Positions 8,632-16,917 of a stretch of 64,000 bases of DNA are shown piece by piece. A model generated the notes under the pieces. That model worked only from the letters and a program-made list of their open reading frames with translations. It had not been told where the DNA came from and ran no database searches. The stretch comes from Thermoactinomycetaceae bacterium (GTDB taxonomy: Bacteria; Bacillota; Bacilli; Thermoactinomycetales; Thermoactinomycetaceae). How positions within the stretch are numbered: the stretch's first letter is position 1; the number at the start of each line of letters is the position of its first letter. The stretch is from positions 26,830 through 90,829 of the forward strand of contig JANWIG010000054.1 in NCBI GenBank assembly GCA_025449975.1. Reading direction: 5' to 3'. Both the position numbers and the translations under genes were made by a program.

Positions 8632-8660
8632 TTGCGATAAATGGTTTCTTGCATTACAAT
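8632..8660 (+). promoter_or_regulatory. Sigma-A promoter of the ArAE family gene
   Basis: TTGCGA, a 17-base spacer and TACAAT lie 46 bases before the start codon. Confidence 0.6.
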
Positions 8661-8705
8661 AATATAGACATTTAGCGAACTATTGATTTCAGACTAGGTG
8701 ATGAG

Positions 8706-9704
8706 ATGAAAATTGGTTTTCGCATTATAAAAACGGCAGTAGGGGCGGGAATAGCCATTGCATTGGCGCAATGGCTTGGCTTGGCGTTTTTTACTACTGC
8801 GGGAATGCTGACCATTTTATGTATTAAGGAGACAAAAAAAAGATCGATTCACAGTGCATTGGAAAAGTTTGTAGCCACTGCAGTCGGTGGATTGTTTGCT
8901 GCTGCTTTTTTTCAGCTGTGCGGTTTCCAGCCATGGGTGATTGCACTGATCTTATTAACGCTGATCCCGATCTTGGTGAAGATTCAGGCAAAAGATTCGG
9001 TGGCAACCAGTTCGGTTGTGATTCTTCATCTTTATATGTTTAACGAAATCACTCCTTCCATTTTGTTAAATGAGTTGGGAATCATCGTCGTTGGAATTGG
9101 CATCGCCTTGATTATGAATGTGGTGATGCCAAGTGTGGAGGAAGATCTAAAAGCATATCAAGAGCGCTTGGAAAAAAATTTTAAGAAGATTTTTAGTGAG
9201 TTTGTGGTTTATCTGCGTTATGGAGAAAGCGATTGGGATGGCAAAGAGATTATTGAAACAGGAGAGTTGCTCAAGGAAGCAAAAGATTTGGCATTAAGGG
9301 ATATAGAGAATAGTTTCCAGGCTACGGATAATCATTATTTTCATTACTTTGAGATGCGGGAAAAGCAATGGGAGATTATTCAACGGATTCTTCCTTTGGT
9401 GAGCTCATTGGACAAAACCTATCGACAAAGTCATCAGGTTGCCGACTTTTTGGAGCGATTAGCAAATGGGATCCATCCGGGGAATACGGTTGATATACAT
9501 CTAGATCAATTGCAAGAAATAAAAAAGGAATTTAAAGAATCTCCCTTACCCAAAGATCAAACGGAGTTTGAAGTGCGTGCTTCCTTGTATCATTTTTTAA
9601 AAGAGATGCAGCGCTATTTGCTAATTAAAAAAGAATTGTTTGACCAACATCAGAAGCAGAAAAAAAGAAATTGGAAAATCTTTTCATGGAAGAAAGAGAC
9701 ATGA
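8706..9704 (+). CDS. Aromatic acid exporter (ArAE/FUSC-like) family protein
   Basis: A 332-residue protein with an N-terminal membrane domain of about four to five helices (residues 5-135, beginning FRIIKTAVGAGIAIALAQWLG) and a soluble, strongly helical C-terminal half. This is the ArAE_1 plus ArAE_1_C arrangement of the YqjA-like family in Bacillales. Related proteins export aromatic acids, but the substrate here is unknown. The start ATG follows AGGTGA by five bases. The gene has its own promoter and a terminator shared with the converging feo operon. Confidence 0.8.
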   Translation: MKIGFRIIKTAVGAGIAIALAQWLGLAFFTTAGMLTILCIKETKKRSIHSALEKFVATAVGGLFAAAFFQLCGFQPWVIALILLTLIPILVKIQAKDSVATSSVVILHLYMFNEITPSILLNELGIIVVGIGIALIMNVVMPSVEEDLKAYQERLEKNFKKIFSEFVVYLRYGESDWDGKEIIETGELLKEAKDLALRDIENSFQATDNHYFHYFEMREKQWEIIQRILPLVSSLDKTYRQSHQVADFLERLANGIHPGNTVDIHLDQLQEIKKEFKESPLPKDQTEFEVRASLYHFLKEMQRYLLIKKELFDQHQKQKKRNWKIFSWKKET

Positions 9705-9733
9705 TCCACATCTTTCATCTTTAAATAGAGAAG

Positions 9734-9760
9734 CGGAAGTCAAGTGACTTCCGTTTCTTT
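9734..9760. terminator. Terminator between ArAE gene and feo operon
   Basis: CGGAAGTCA and TGACTTCCG form a nine-base-pair stem followed by TTTCTTTG on the plus strand. It overlaps the end of the converging Cys-rich gene and may work in both directions. Confidence 0.7.
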
Positions 9761-9946
9761 GTTTGGAACGGTATGGGAAGCGTCTTGAGTGGATGGTAGG
9801 GAAGGAGTGCAAGCACAAGAAACGGAACAACTTTCTTGTGTAGAGCAACCAATGCATTTTCCTTCTTTGGTTTTTTGGACATAGCGGTAGAGAGCCCAGC
9901 CAGCATATCCAAAAATCAAAGCACCGATGATGAAACTCACTATCAT
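9740..9946 (-). CDS. FeoB-associated Cys-rich membrane protein
   Basis: A 68-residue protein with one membrane helix (about 3-22) and a short cytoplasmic tail containing CIGCSTQESCSVSCAC, typical of the FeoB_associated family that accompanies ferrous iron transporters. It starts 14 bases after feoB with AAGGAGG upstream and is the last gene of the feo operon. The cysteines may bind iron or help FeoB assembly; this is inference from context. Confidence 0.85.
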   Translation of the reverse strand: MIVSFIIGALIFGYAGWALYRYVQKTKEGKCIGCSTQESCSVSCACTPSLPSTQDASHTVPNKETEVT

Positions 9947-9960
9947 TGGGAGAACCCTCC

Positions 9961-11958
9961 TTAAAATCCTAGTAGTTTACCACCTTGGTAAATGATGAGC
10001 GAAATGAGGTAAGCCACGACCATCGAATACAGCACGGAAAACCAAGTCCATTTGGCAGAGGCTGTTTCTTTACGAATGACAGCAATGGTTGCCAAGCAAG
10101 GGATATATAAAAGGATAAATGCCATAAAACTATATGCCTGAAGCGGCGTGAAAAATTGCGGTAGAATCGTTTGAAGAGCGTCTTCATCAGCCACAGAATA
10201 AATAATGCTCATAGTGGAAACGACGACTTCTTTTGCTAAAAAGCCAGTTAGCAAGGCGGCACCTGCTTGCCATGTACCAAATCCGAGCGGAATAAGCAGA
10301 GGAGCGATCACACCGCCGATCATGGCAAGGAAACTTTCGTCCATTTCAACTGCAAATCCACTGGGTCCCGCGTAGCTGAGTAGCCATATGATAATCGAAC
10401 CGGCAAAAATAAAGGTTCCTGCTTTTCGCAAAAATCCTTTTCCTTTTTCCCAAGTATGACGAGCGAGGGAAGCCAACCTGGGTGCTCGATAAGGAGGAAG
10501 TTCGACAACAAAAACCGATTTTTCATGTTTTAGAATGGTTGATGAAAAGATCTTAGCTAAAATGAGAGCCAGAACAATTCCTAGTACATAAAGAGAAAGG
10601 ATGATGATCGCCTGATTTTCTTCAAAAAAGACCGAAACGAATAAAGCATATGCGGCTAAACGAGCAGAGCAAGACATCAGAGGGTTTAAAATAATCGTCA
10701 ATAAATGTTCCTTAGGTTGTTCGATCGTCCGAGCAGCCATGACTCCAGGTACATTACAACCAAAACCGATAATCATCGGGATGAAGGCTTTCCCATTTAA
10801 ACCGACACTTTCCATTAGACGGTCCATCACAACACTGACTCGAGCCATATAGCCTGAATCCTCAATAAAAGAGATGAGTAAAAATAACATGAAGATTTGT
10901 GGTACGAAGACGAGTACGCCACCTACACCTGCAATGATTCCTTGAGTGATAAGGTCTTGAATAAACGTGGAAGCACCGATTGCTTGGAGCCATAATAGTA
11001 CGGTTTCGGTCAAGGGACCTTCCATCCATTCTCCTAGGAGATCAGATAAAGGACTGCCTACCCATTCAAAGGTAAGTTTGAAAGTGAGATACATGATCAA
11101 TAAAAAGACCGGAATGCCTAGTAAACGGTGAGAAACAATTTGATCAATGCGATCCGTCAAGGTTTTTTCTGGCTTTTTGCTTTGAGTGACAGACTCTTGG
11201 AAGACCTGGTCAAGCCATTGGCTTCGCCGCAGATGAATGTATTGTGGAAGTGATTTTACTTCTGTTTTAATCTTTTCTTCCAATTCTTGATAGAGAGAGT
11301 CCAGTTTTTCTTTATCGATATGTTTCGTTAAGGTCTCTTGAACCAGCTGATTTCCCTCAAAAAACTGGATTGCTAGCCAACGACGGGGGAGGGAGAGATC
11401 ATCGGGCAGCAAGTTGATCAAACGTTCGATCGCCTCTTCGAGTAAATGACCGTAGTCGATGCGAAAGTCGACTGCTTGATCGGTCTTCAATTTCGTAAGT
11501 TCTTTGATTACTTCTTCACAACCCTTTCCAGTACGAGCGATGATCGGAAGGACTGGGCAAGAGAGTTTTTGCGCCAACTTGGTAGGATCCACTTCGATCC
11601 CACGCGATTTAGCTACATCGATCATATTTAGACAAATGAGCAAAGGTTTTCCGTATTCCAATAATTGAAGAGTTAAAAAAAGATTTCGCTTTAATTGGGA
11701 GGAATCAACAATATTTAAGATCATCGAAATTTCTTCATTTAATAGATAATTGGTCGCAACCCCTTCGTCCTTGGAAAGAGGATTTAGAGAGTAGATTCCT
11801 GGCAGATCCACAAGTAGACCGAGATCTCCTTTGAGTTTACCCACTTTTTTCTCTACCGTAACTCCAGACCAGTTTCCAACATATTCATATGAGTTGGTAA
11901 GATAGTTAAATAATGATGTTTTTCCCGTATTCGGATTTCCTGCTAAAGCAATATTCAT
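9961..11958 (-). CDS. feoB: Ferrous iron transport protein B
   Basis: A 665-residue Fe(II) transporter in the cytoplasmic membrane. The N-terminal G-protein domain has G1 GNPNTGKTS (residues 7-15), G3 DLPGIYSL and G4 NMID, followed by the helical GDI domain. The membrane part contains the two FeoB gates, recognisable by ARVSVVMDRLMESVGLNGKA with GFGCNVPGVMAAR and by the later FLAKEVVVSTMS. It is downstream of feoA by 33 bases and upstream of the FeoB-associated protein, under the Fur box at 12256. Confidence 0.96.
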   Translation of the reverse strand: MNIALAGNPNTGKTSLFNYLTNSYEYVGNWSGVTVEKKVGKLKGDLGLLVDLPGIYSLNPLSKDEGVATNYLLNEEISMILNIVDSSQLKRNLFLTLQLLEYGKPLLICLNMIDVAKSRGIEVDPTKLAQKLSCPVLPIIARTGKGCEEVIKELTKLKTDQAVDFRIDYGHLLEEAIERLINLLPDDLSLPRRWLAIQFFEGNQLVQETLTKHIDKEKLDSLYQELEEKIKTEVKSLPQYIHLRRSQWLDQVFQESVTQSKKPEKTLTDRIDQIVSHRLLGIPVFLLIMYLTFKLTFEWVGSPLSDLLGEWMEGPLTETVLLWLQAIGASTFIQDLITQGIIAGVGGVLVFVPQIFMLFLLISFIEDSGYMARVSVVMDRLMESVGLNGKAFIPMIIGFGCNVPGVMAARTIEQPKEHLLTIILNPLMSCSARLAAYALFVSVFFEENQAIIILSLYVLGIVLALILAKIFSSTILKHEKSVFVVELPPYRAPRLASLARHTWEKGKGFLRKAGTFIFAGSIIIWLLSYAGPSGFAVEMDESFLAMIGGVIAPLLIPLGFGTWQAGAALLTGFLAKEVVVSTMSIIYSVADEDALQTILPQFFTPLQAYSFMAFILLYIPCLATIAVIRKETASAKWTWFSVLYSMVVAYLISLIIYQGGKLLGF

Positions 11959-11991
11959 TTTATTGGGGCAGTGCCCTCCCTCCTTCCTACG

Positions 11992-12228
11992 CTATATCGA
12001 TGTGACTTCAATTTTTTCCGCATCTCGTCTGCGAATACCGATTTGTTGTCCATTTACTTCGATCGAGACCGGACCACCAAAAGGGAACTTACGAATCATT
12101 TTTACAACAGTTCCTTCTAAAATATCTAAATCAAGTAAGCGTCGATATGTTTCTGAGGGCATTTGTTTAATATCAATGATTTGTCCTATTTGTCCAGCAG
12201 GCAAATCGGCTAGTAAGTATGTGCTCAT
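11992..12228 (-). CDS. feoA: Ferrous iron transport protein A
   Basis: A 78-residue SH3-like cytoplasmic protein that supports FeoB function. The sequence MSTYLLADLPAGQIGQIIDI and then RRLLDLDILEGTVVKMI is a typical FeoA domain. AGGAGG precedes the start. It is the first gene of the operon and lies directly downstream of a strong promoter and a consensus Fur site. Confidence 0.93.
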   Translation of the reverse strand: MSTYLLADLPAGQIGQIIDIKQMPSETYRRLLDLDILEGTVVKMIRKFPFGGPVSIEVNGQQIGIRRRDAEKIEVTSI

Positions 12229-12255
12229 AGATCCAGATCCCTCCTAGAGTATTAC

Positions 12256-12270
12256 TGATAATAATTATCA
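12256..12270. promoter_or_regulatory. Fur box upstream of feoA
   Basis: TGATAATAATTATCA is an exact 7-1-7 inverted repeat and matches the Bacillus Fur core consensus at every position. It lies just downstream of the -10 element, where bound Fur-Fe(II) would block transcription of feoAB. Confidence 0.9.
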
Positions 12271-12281
12271 TCTTCAACAAC

Positions 12282-12310
12282 ATTATAGTGAAGTCCGCGG
12301 AGCTTGTAAA
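12282..12310 (-). promoter_or_regulatory. Sigma-A promoter of the feo operon
   Basis: On the minus strand TTTACA, a 17-base spacer and a perfect TATAAT precede the Fur box and feoA. The rest of the gap (12311-12553) is very AT-rich with no recognisable gene. Confidence 0.8.
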
Positions 12311-12553
12311 TAGGTTTTTTAATAAAACTTTATAATACTATAAGAACTGGTTTAACTTGTTGGTTACTTTTGCCAACGATCGCAGTAGAATATAGAAGAT
12401 TTAATTAAAAAATATAGTGATTGATAAAGTATCATTATAGATTAATCGATTAAACTTTTTAAAATTATAAATGATGCACTTAAAAATGAGGGGATCATGT
12501 AGTGTTGTGGGTAAGTGACGTCTCAGGAAGGGAATGTCTAAGAAAAAGTGATT

Positions 12554-12581
12554 GGGGCTCTTTTTTCTTAAGAAAGAGCCC
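12554..12581 (-). terminator. Terminator of minus-strand GltB-like gene
   Basis: GGGCTCTTT and AAGAGCCC-type arms form a stem just downstream of the stop at 12596; a T-rich stretch follows at some distance on the minus strand. Confidence 0.55.
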
Positions 12582-12595
12582 GATTAGATGAAGAG

Positions 12596-14005
12596 TTAGG
12601 AGTGATTTTGGATTGAGGAAGGAGTCCATTGATAGGCGAGAGGCACATTGGTAAATCGGGAGGTTTCGGGATCAAGGGCGACCAAGTCTTCTCTACTTAC
12701 TTCCATGATCGACTTTTTTCCTAAACACATCGTAGCGATCTTCATTTCTTCGATCGAAGATTTCAGGAGATTAGCGGTATGTTTGGCTGCTTTTTCGACA
12801 TCGAGTTGGTCGGCAAAGTTCCCTGAGGACCAAGCTAGCTGGGAAAGAGGTTCCCAAGGAAGTACTTTGGTAATCTGTGTATGAAGCGCGCCGATGAGAA
12901 TGACGGTTCCGAGTGCGACCGCATCCGCGCCTAAAGCGATCGCTTTTAAGTACTCTCCAGGTGAATAAAGGCCTCCTGAAACAATGATGCTGATCCGATT
13001 TTGAACATTGTGTTCGCTTAAGACCTGAACAGCACGAACAAGTCCTCTTAATGTGGGAAGACCAAAGTCATCTTGTAAAATAGGTGCTGATTCTCTAATC
13101 CCTGCTTGTGCTCCATCGATGGTAATAAAATCCACTCCGGCTTCAATGGCACAGCGCACATCTTCTTCAACGCGTGCGGGGACAATCTTGACACCGATCG
13201 GAACACCATCCGTAACCGTACGCAGATGATTGACAAGTTCATGCCAGTCAGAGGGGTCGTTGATCTTTGGAACGCGTGCGTGGATCATTGCCGGTTCTCC
13301 AGAAGTTAGTTCCATCTCGTGTTGCATCGTTCCTGACAAATCTTGTGGATGGATCACATAAGGTGTGCTAGCCGATGCACCATTTCCAACAGCAATTTCA
13401 ATCATATCCGCTTGCTTTAAGATGTTTGGGTCTTTGGACCATTTCGCCCGACTATATTGGAGAATCAGCTTTTTGGCATGTTTTCGCTCCTCGGACCAAA
13501 AAGGGCCTTCTCCCGTATTGGAAGCAGTGCCTACAGCAGCAGCTCCTTTTGTAATCGCTAGCTTCAGTTTTTTACTAATCCCTACCCCGACTCCCATCCC
13601 ACTGACCAGAAGGGGGATCTCCAAATGGAGTGGACGCTTGGCTTTGGGACCAATACACGTCTTAGTTTGAATCTTAATACTTTCTTTGGTTGGTAAAACC
13701 GACAATTGAGCCGGTAAAAACATCAATCCGTCAAAGCGGAGCATCTTTTTGGGACTACCCCATGTTCGAGAAATGGCTTCATCATTCTCACAGCGTAATG
13801 CTGTATCCACAATGTTTTGTGAAGTATATCGAGTGCCGGATGAGACGATCTCCCAAACATTTTTGAGATAGGTATCGGTAAAAAGGATTTGGATCCGTTT
13901 GCCAATCCAACGTTTGAGGATGCTCCGAAAGGAGAAGAGAAAAGCGATGAAAAAGAGGATCATCCCTAAAATACATGCGGATAAAGTTAGCCAAAACGCT
14001 TCCAT
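12596..14005 (-). CDS. Membrane-anchored FMN-binding glutamate synthase-like protein (paralog 1)
   Basis: A 469-residue protein with one N-terminal membrane helix and a Glu_synthase (GltB_2) FMN-binding TIM barrel. Recognisable barrel motifs are GTASNTGEGPFWSEER, GVDFITIDGAQAG, SGGLYSPGEYLKA and LGADAVALG. It lacks the glutamine amidotransferase domain and the 3Fe-4S cysteine cluster motif of full glutamate synthase, so its reaction is unknown. The start at 14005 is chosen because AAGG lies six bases upstream and the resulting N-terminus matches its paralog; an in-frame ATG at 14080 would leave almost no intergenic space. It is divergent from the paralog at 14113. Confidence 0.82.
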   Translation of the reverse strand: MEAFWLTLSACILGMILFFIAFLFSFRSILKRWIGKRIQILFTDTYLKNVWEIVSSGTRYTSQNIVDTALRCENDEAISRTWGSPKKMLRFDGLMFLPAQLSVLPTKESIKIQTKTCIGPKAKRPLHLEIPLLVSGMGVGVGISKKLKLAITKGAAAVGTASNTGEGPFWSEERKHAKKLILQYSRAKWSKDPNILKQADMIEIAVGNGASASTPYVIHPQDLSGTMQHEMELTSGEPAMIHARVPKINDPSDWHELVNHLRTVTDGVPIGVKIVPARVEEDVRCAIEAGVDFITIDGAQAGIRESAPILQDDFGLPTLRGLVRAVQVLSEHNVQNRISIIVSGGLYSPGEYLKAIALGADAVALGTVILIGALHTQITKVLPWEPLSQLAWSSGNFADQLDVEKAAKHTANLLKSSIEEMKIATMCLGKKSIMEVSREDLVALDPETSRFTNVPLAYQWTPSSIQNHS

Positions 14006-14112
14006 GATCATCCTTCTCTCTCTTGAATTTAATGGGTAGTATGTCCAATAGATAGGATTATTTTTCCAAAAATGGATCATATTAAAGATGAAGCAAAACT
14101 AAAGACATTGGG

Positions 14113-15495
14113 GTGTTGGGTTTGCAATTTGTCTGGGCTTTGTTCGGTATGATCATTGCCTTTTCCTTGGCGATCGGAATAGCACTTTTCTTTTTCCGCT
14201 CGTCTGTGAAGAAATTGTGGGTGAAGTTTATTGATGTCTTTGAAAGAGATCCTTATGCTGAGAACTTATGGGAACTAGTCATTCTTTCGATGCGGATGCA
14301 CCCACAAAAAATCATTGAGAACAATATGCGCGCAGCTGGTGGCGTCATCATAAAAAGGCCGATGGGAAGTTCTCGCCCGATGCCAGACTTTAGAGGATTA
14401 ATGTTTTTGCCAAATCAAATGGCGAAATTGCCTACAGAAGAAGGAATCGAGATCGATACCCGTACGATTATTGGACCTGGCGCGAAACGCCCTTTGGAAT
14501 TGGACATTCCCCTTATGATTTCTGGCTTAGGAGTCGGGCTAGGGATAAGCAATGAATTGAAACTGGCGTTAGCAAAGGGTTCGGCGATGGTGGGAACTGC
14601 AACCAATACAGGAGAAGGTCCCTTTTGGTCCGAGGAGCGAAAATACGCTAAAAAGCTGATTCTCCAATACAGTCGAGCGAAATGGGCTAAAGATCCAAAC
14701 ATTTTAAAGCAAGCGGATATGATTGAAATTCATATTGGACAAGGAGCGTCTGGACCGGCTCCTAGCCAAGTTCCAGCCAAGCATTTAAAGGAGAGAGAAA
14801 GAAAACTACTCGGTGTTCCTCCACGAGGTCGAGCAGAAATTTTGAGTCGTATGCCAGGAGTGACCAAAAAACAGGACTGGCGGAATCTGGTTGAGAAACT
14901 ACGCAAATTGACTGGAGGCGTACCGATTGGGATGAAGATGATTCCCAGTCGGGTAGAGGAAGATATTGAAATCGCTCTTTATGCTGGAGTTGACTTTATT
15001 ACGTTAGATGGTGCGCAGGCTGGTACCAAGGGAACCGCTCCGATCCTTCAGGATGATCTCGGTTTACCAACGATTATCGGACTTTGCCGAGCGGTGGATT
15101 ATTTAGAGAAAAAGAAAAAGAAGGATGAAGTGAGTCTGATTATTTCTGGGGGATTTAAAAACCCCGGAGAGCATTTAAAGGCGCTTGCTCTCGGAGCAGA
15201 CGCGGTCGCCCTCGGGGTGCCAGCCGTGATTGCTGCGAGCCACCTACAGGGAAGTCATAAGATGTTGCCGTGGGAGGCTCCAACCCAATTGGTATGGTAC
15301 GAAGGAGATATGACAGATCAATTTGATATTGAACAGGGAGCCAAACATTTGGCCTATTACCTACAATCATGTGTCGAAGAAATGTGCTTGGCGGCAATTG
15401 CTTTGGGAAAAACCTCGTTGCGTGAAGTAAATAAAGAAGATTTAGTAGCGATGGACCAACAAACAGCGATGATTGCTAAGGTGCCATTGATGTAA
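14113..15495 (+). CDS. Membrane-anchored FMN-binding glutamate synthase-like protein (paralog 2)
   Basis: A 460-residue relative of the neighbouring divergent gene with the same layout: one membrane helix (about 5-28), a short linker, then the GltB_2 barrel with GTATNTGEGPFWSEER, GVDFITLDGAQAG, SGGFKNPGEHLKA and LGADAVALG. The barrel centre is nearly identical to its paralog, showing a local duplication. It differs in an insertion rich in Arg and Lys near residue 225 and in loop regions. The start may be GTG 14113 or a nearby TTG. The physiological electron donor and product are not evident. Confidence 0.82.
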   Translation: MLGLQFVWALFGMIIAFSLAIGIALFFFRSSVKKLWVKFIDVFERDPYAENLWELVILSMRMHPQKIIENNMRAAGGVIIKRPMGSSRPMPDFRGLMFLPNQMAKLPTEEGIEIDTRTIIGPGAKRPLELDIPLMISGLGVGLGISNELKLALAKGSAMVGTATNTGEGPFWSEERKYAKKLILQYSRAKWAKDPNILKQADMIEIHIGQGASGPAPSQVPAKHLKERERKLLGVPPRGRAEILSRMPGVTKKQDWRNLVEKLRKLTGGVPIGMKMIPSRVEEDIEIALYAGVDFITLDGAQAGTKGTAPILQDDLGLPTIIGLCRAVDYLEKKKKKDEVSLIISGGFKNPGEHLKALALGADAVALGVPAVIAASHLQGSHKMLPWEAPTQLVWYEGDMTDQFDIEQGAKHLAYYLQSCVEEMCLAAIALGKTSLREVNKEDLVAMDQQTAMIAKVPLM

Positions 15496-15543
15496 AGACC
15501 CTTCCTCTCCTGTTGGGACGAGTGAGAGGAGGGGTCTTTTTAT
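15494..15543. terminator. Bidirectional terminator
   Basis: AAAGACCC plus TCCTCTC pairs with GAGAGGA plus GGGTCTTT and ends in T-rich sequence on both strands. It lies between converging genes. Confidence 0.8.
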
Positions 15544-16917
15544 TTATTTGTCCCAACGAAGCTTTTTGGGATAATGATTTTTTAAAAGGCCATTGGATGC
15601 TTTGCCCCAGCCCAAGGGGAAACCATCTACGGTGATTATTGTCCATCCCTTACCGGAAAAAGGGAGGGACTCTCCTTGTAAATAAAGAGATAATTCAGGC
15701 TGGTCTGAAGAGAAGTTGATCACTTGTTTGACACTGCTTGGCTTTAAGGAGAGAGCCAAGGCATGAGAGGGTAAAAAATGGCGTTTCTTTGCTTGTCCCA
15801 GATAACGCCCGGGTCTCTCGACACGAAGTCCGCGCAAAGAGGGAAGTTGATCAGGAACGAAGTAGAGATGCTCACCATAAAGCGTAAAAGTACCTTCGGG
15901 AAGCTCAGTTGTCAAGTTTTCTTTTTGAAAGGATGACCACAGCTGTTTTGCATCCCGATGAACAGGAGGAAATTTCCCGATCTTTTGCTTGCGGACCTCC
16001 CCATCTGTTTTCTCTAAGACAGCGACAAAATGACCTTCTCCACGTAACCGATGGGGCCAAAGACGAGCAGTCTTTGCTACTTCGTTATGCGGTGAGGGAA
16101 TCCAAACGGGGTTCCCGCTCTGATAATGTGTCTGCTTGGGAACGGGAAGCAAGCGAAATTCGGGATGATTAGTAAGAAAAGTAGCGATCACCTGTTCATT
16201 TTCCACCGGATTAAAGGTACAAGTAGAGTAGACCAATCGTCCGCCAACTTTAAGCATTTGGGCAGCGGAATATAAAATATCCAATTGTAGTGTTGCGCAT
16301 TTTTCTACGGCACGAAGACTCCAACGTTCGCAAACAGCGGGGTCTTTGCGAAACATTCCTTCGCCGGAACAAGGGGCATCCACCAAGATCCGATCAAAAA
16401 AGTCGGTAAAACGAGGAGCCAGATGCTCTGGATATTCATTGAGGACAACGGCATTGGTCACCCCGCATCGTTCTAAGTTTTCGACCAATGCTTTGATCCG
16501 CTTTGCATCCACTTCATTGGCGACCAAAATGCCTTCCCCATTCATTTTGGCAGCGATCTGAGTAGTCTTGCCACCTGGGGCGGCGCATAGATCGAGGATT
16601 TTTTCTCCTGGTTGTGGCTGAAGTGCTTCAGCAGGAGACATCGCACTCGCTTCTTGAATATAGTACAGTCCCGCAGCATGATAGACATGCTTGCCTGGAC
16701 GATCGATATCATGGTTATAGTAAAAACCCTCCGCACACCAAGGGATGGGATCAAGTTGAAACGGGACAAGCTCTAAAAATTTTTCTTTGCTCACTTTTAA
16801 GGTATTGACACGCAATGAGCGGATCGGTGCTTCGTGATATGTTTGCTTAAAAGCAGGAAAGTCCTCGCCGAGCAAACTTTTCATTTTTTCCATAAAAACC
16901 GGGGGTAACTGATTCAT
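15544..16917 (-). CDS. rsmF: rRNA cytosine-C5 methyltransferase, RsmF/NOL1-NOP2-Sun family
   Basis: A 457-residue SAM-dependent RNA m5C methyltransferase. It has the SAM motif DLCAAPGGKT (109-118), motif IV APCSGEGMF with Cys183, and motif VI STCTF with the nucleophile Cys233. An N-terminal RRM-like region precedes the Rossmann core. The C-terminal third, with FTLYGEHLYFVPDQLP and GRYLGQAKKRHFLPSHALAL, matches the C-terminal RNA-binding extension of RsmF-type enzymes. The start codon overlaps the stop of the upstream flavoprotein gene by four bases, so the two are translationally coupled. Confidence 0.88.
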   Translation of the reverse strand: MNQLPPVFMEKMKSLLGEDFPAFKQTYHEAPIRSLRVNTLKVSKEKFLELVPFQLDPIPWCAEGFYYNHDIDRPGKHVYHAAGLYYIQEASAMSPAEALQPQPGEKILDLCAAPGGKTTQIAAKMNGEGILVANEVDAKRIKALVENLERCGVTNAVVLNEYPEHLAPRFTDFFDRILVDAPCSGEGMFRKDPAVCERWSLRAVEKCATLQLDILYSAAQMLKVGGRLVYSTCTFNPVENEQVIATFLTNHPEFRLLPVPKQTHYQSGNPVWIPSPHNEVAKTARLWPHRLRGEGHFVAVLEKTDGEVRKQKIGKFPPVHRDAKQLWSSFQKENLTTELPEGTFTLYGEHLYFVPDQLPSLRGLRVERPGRYLGQAKKRHFLPSHALALSLKPSSVKQVINFSSDQPELSLYLQGESLPFSGKGWTIITVDGFPLGWGKASNGLLKNHYPKKLRWDK

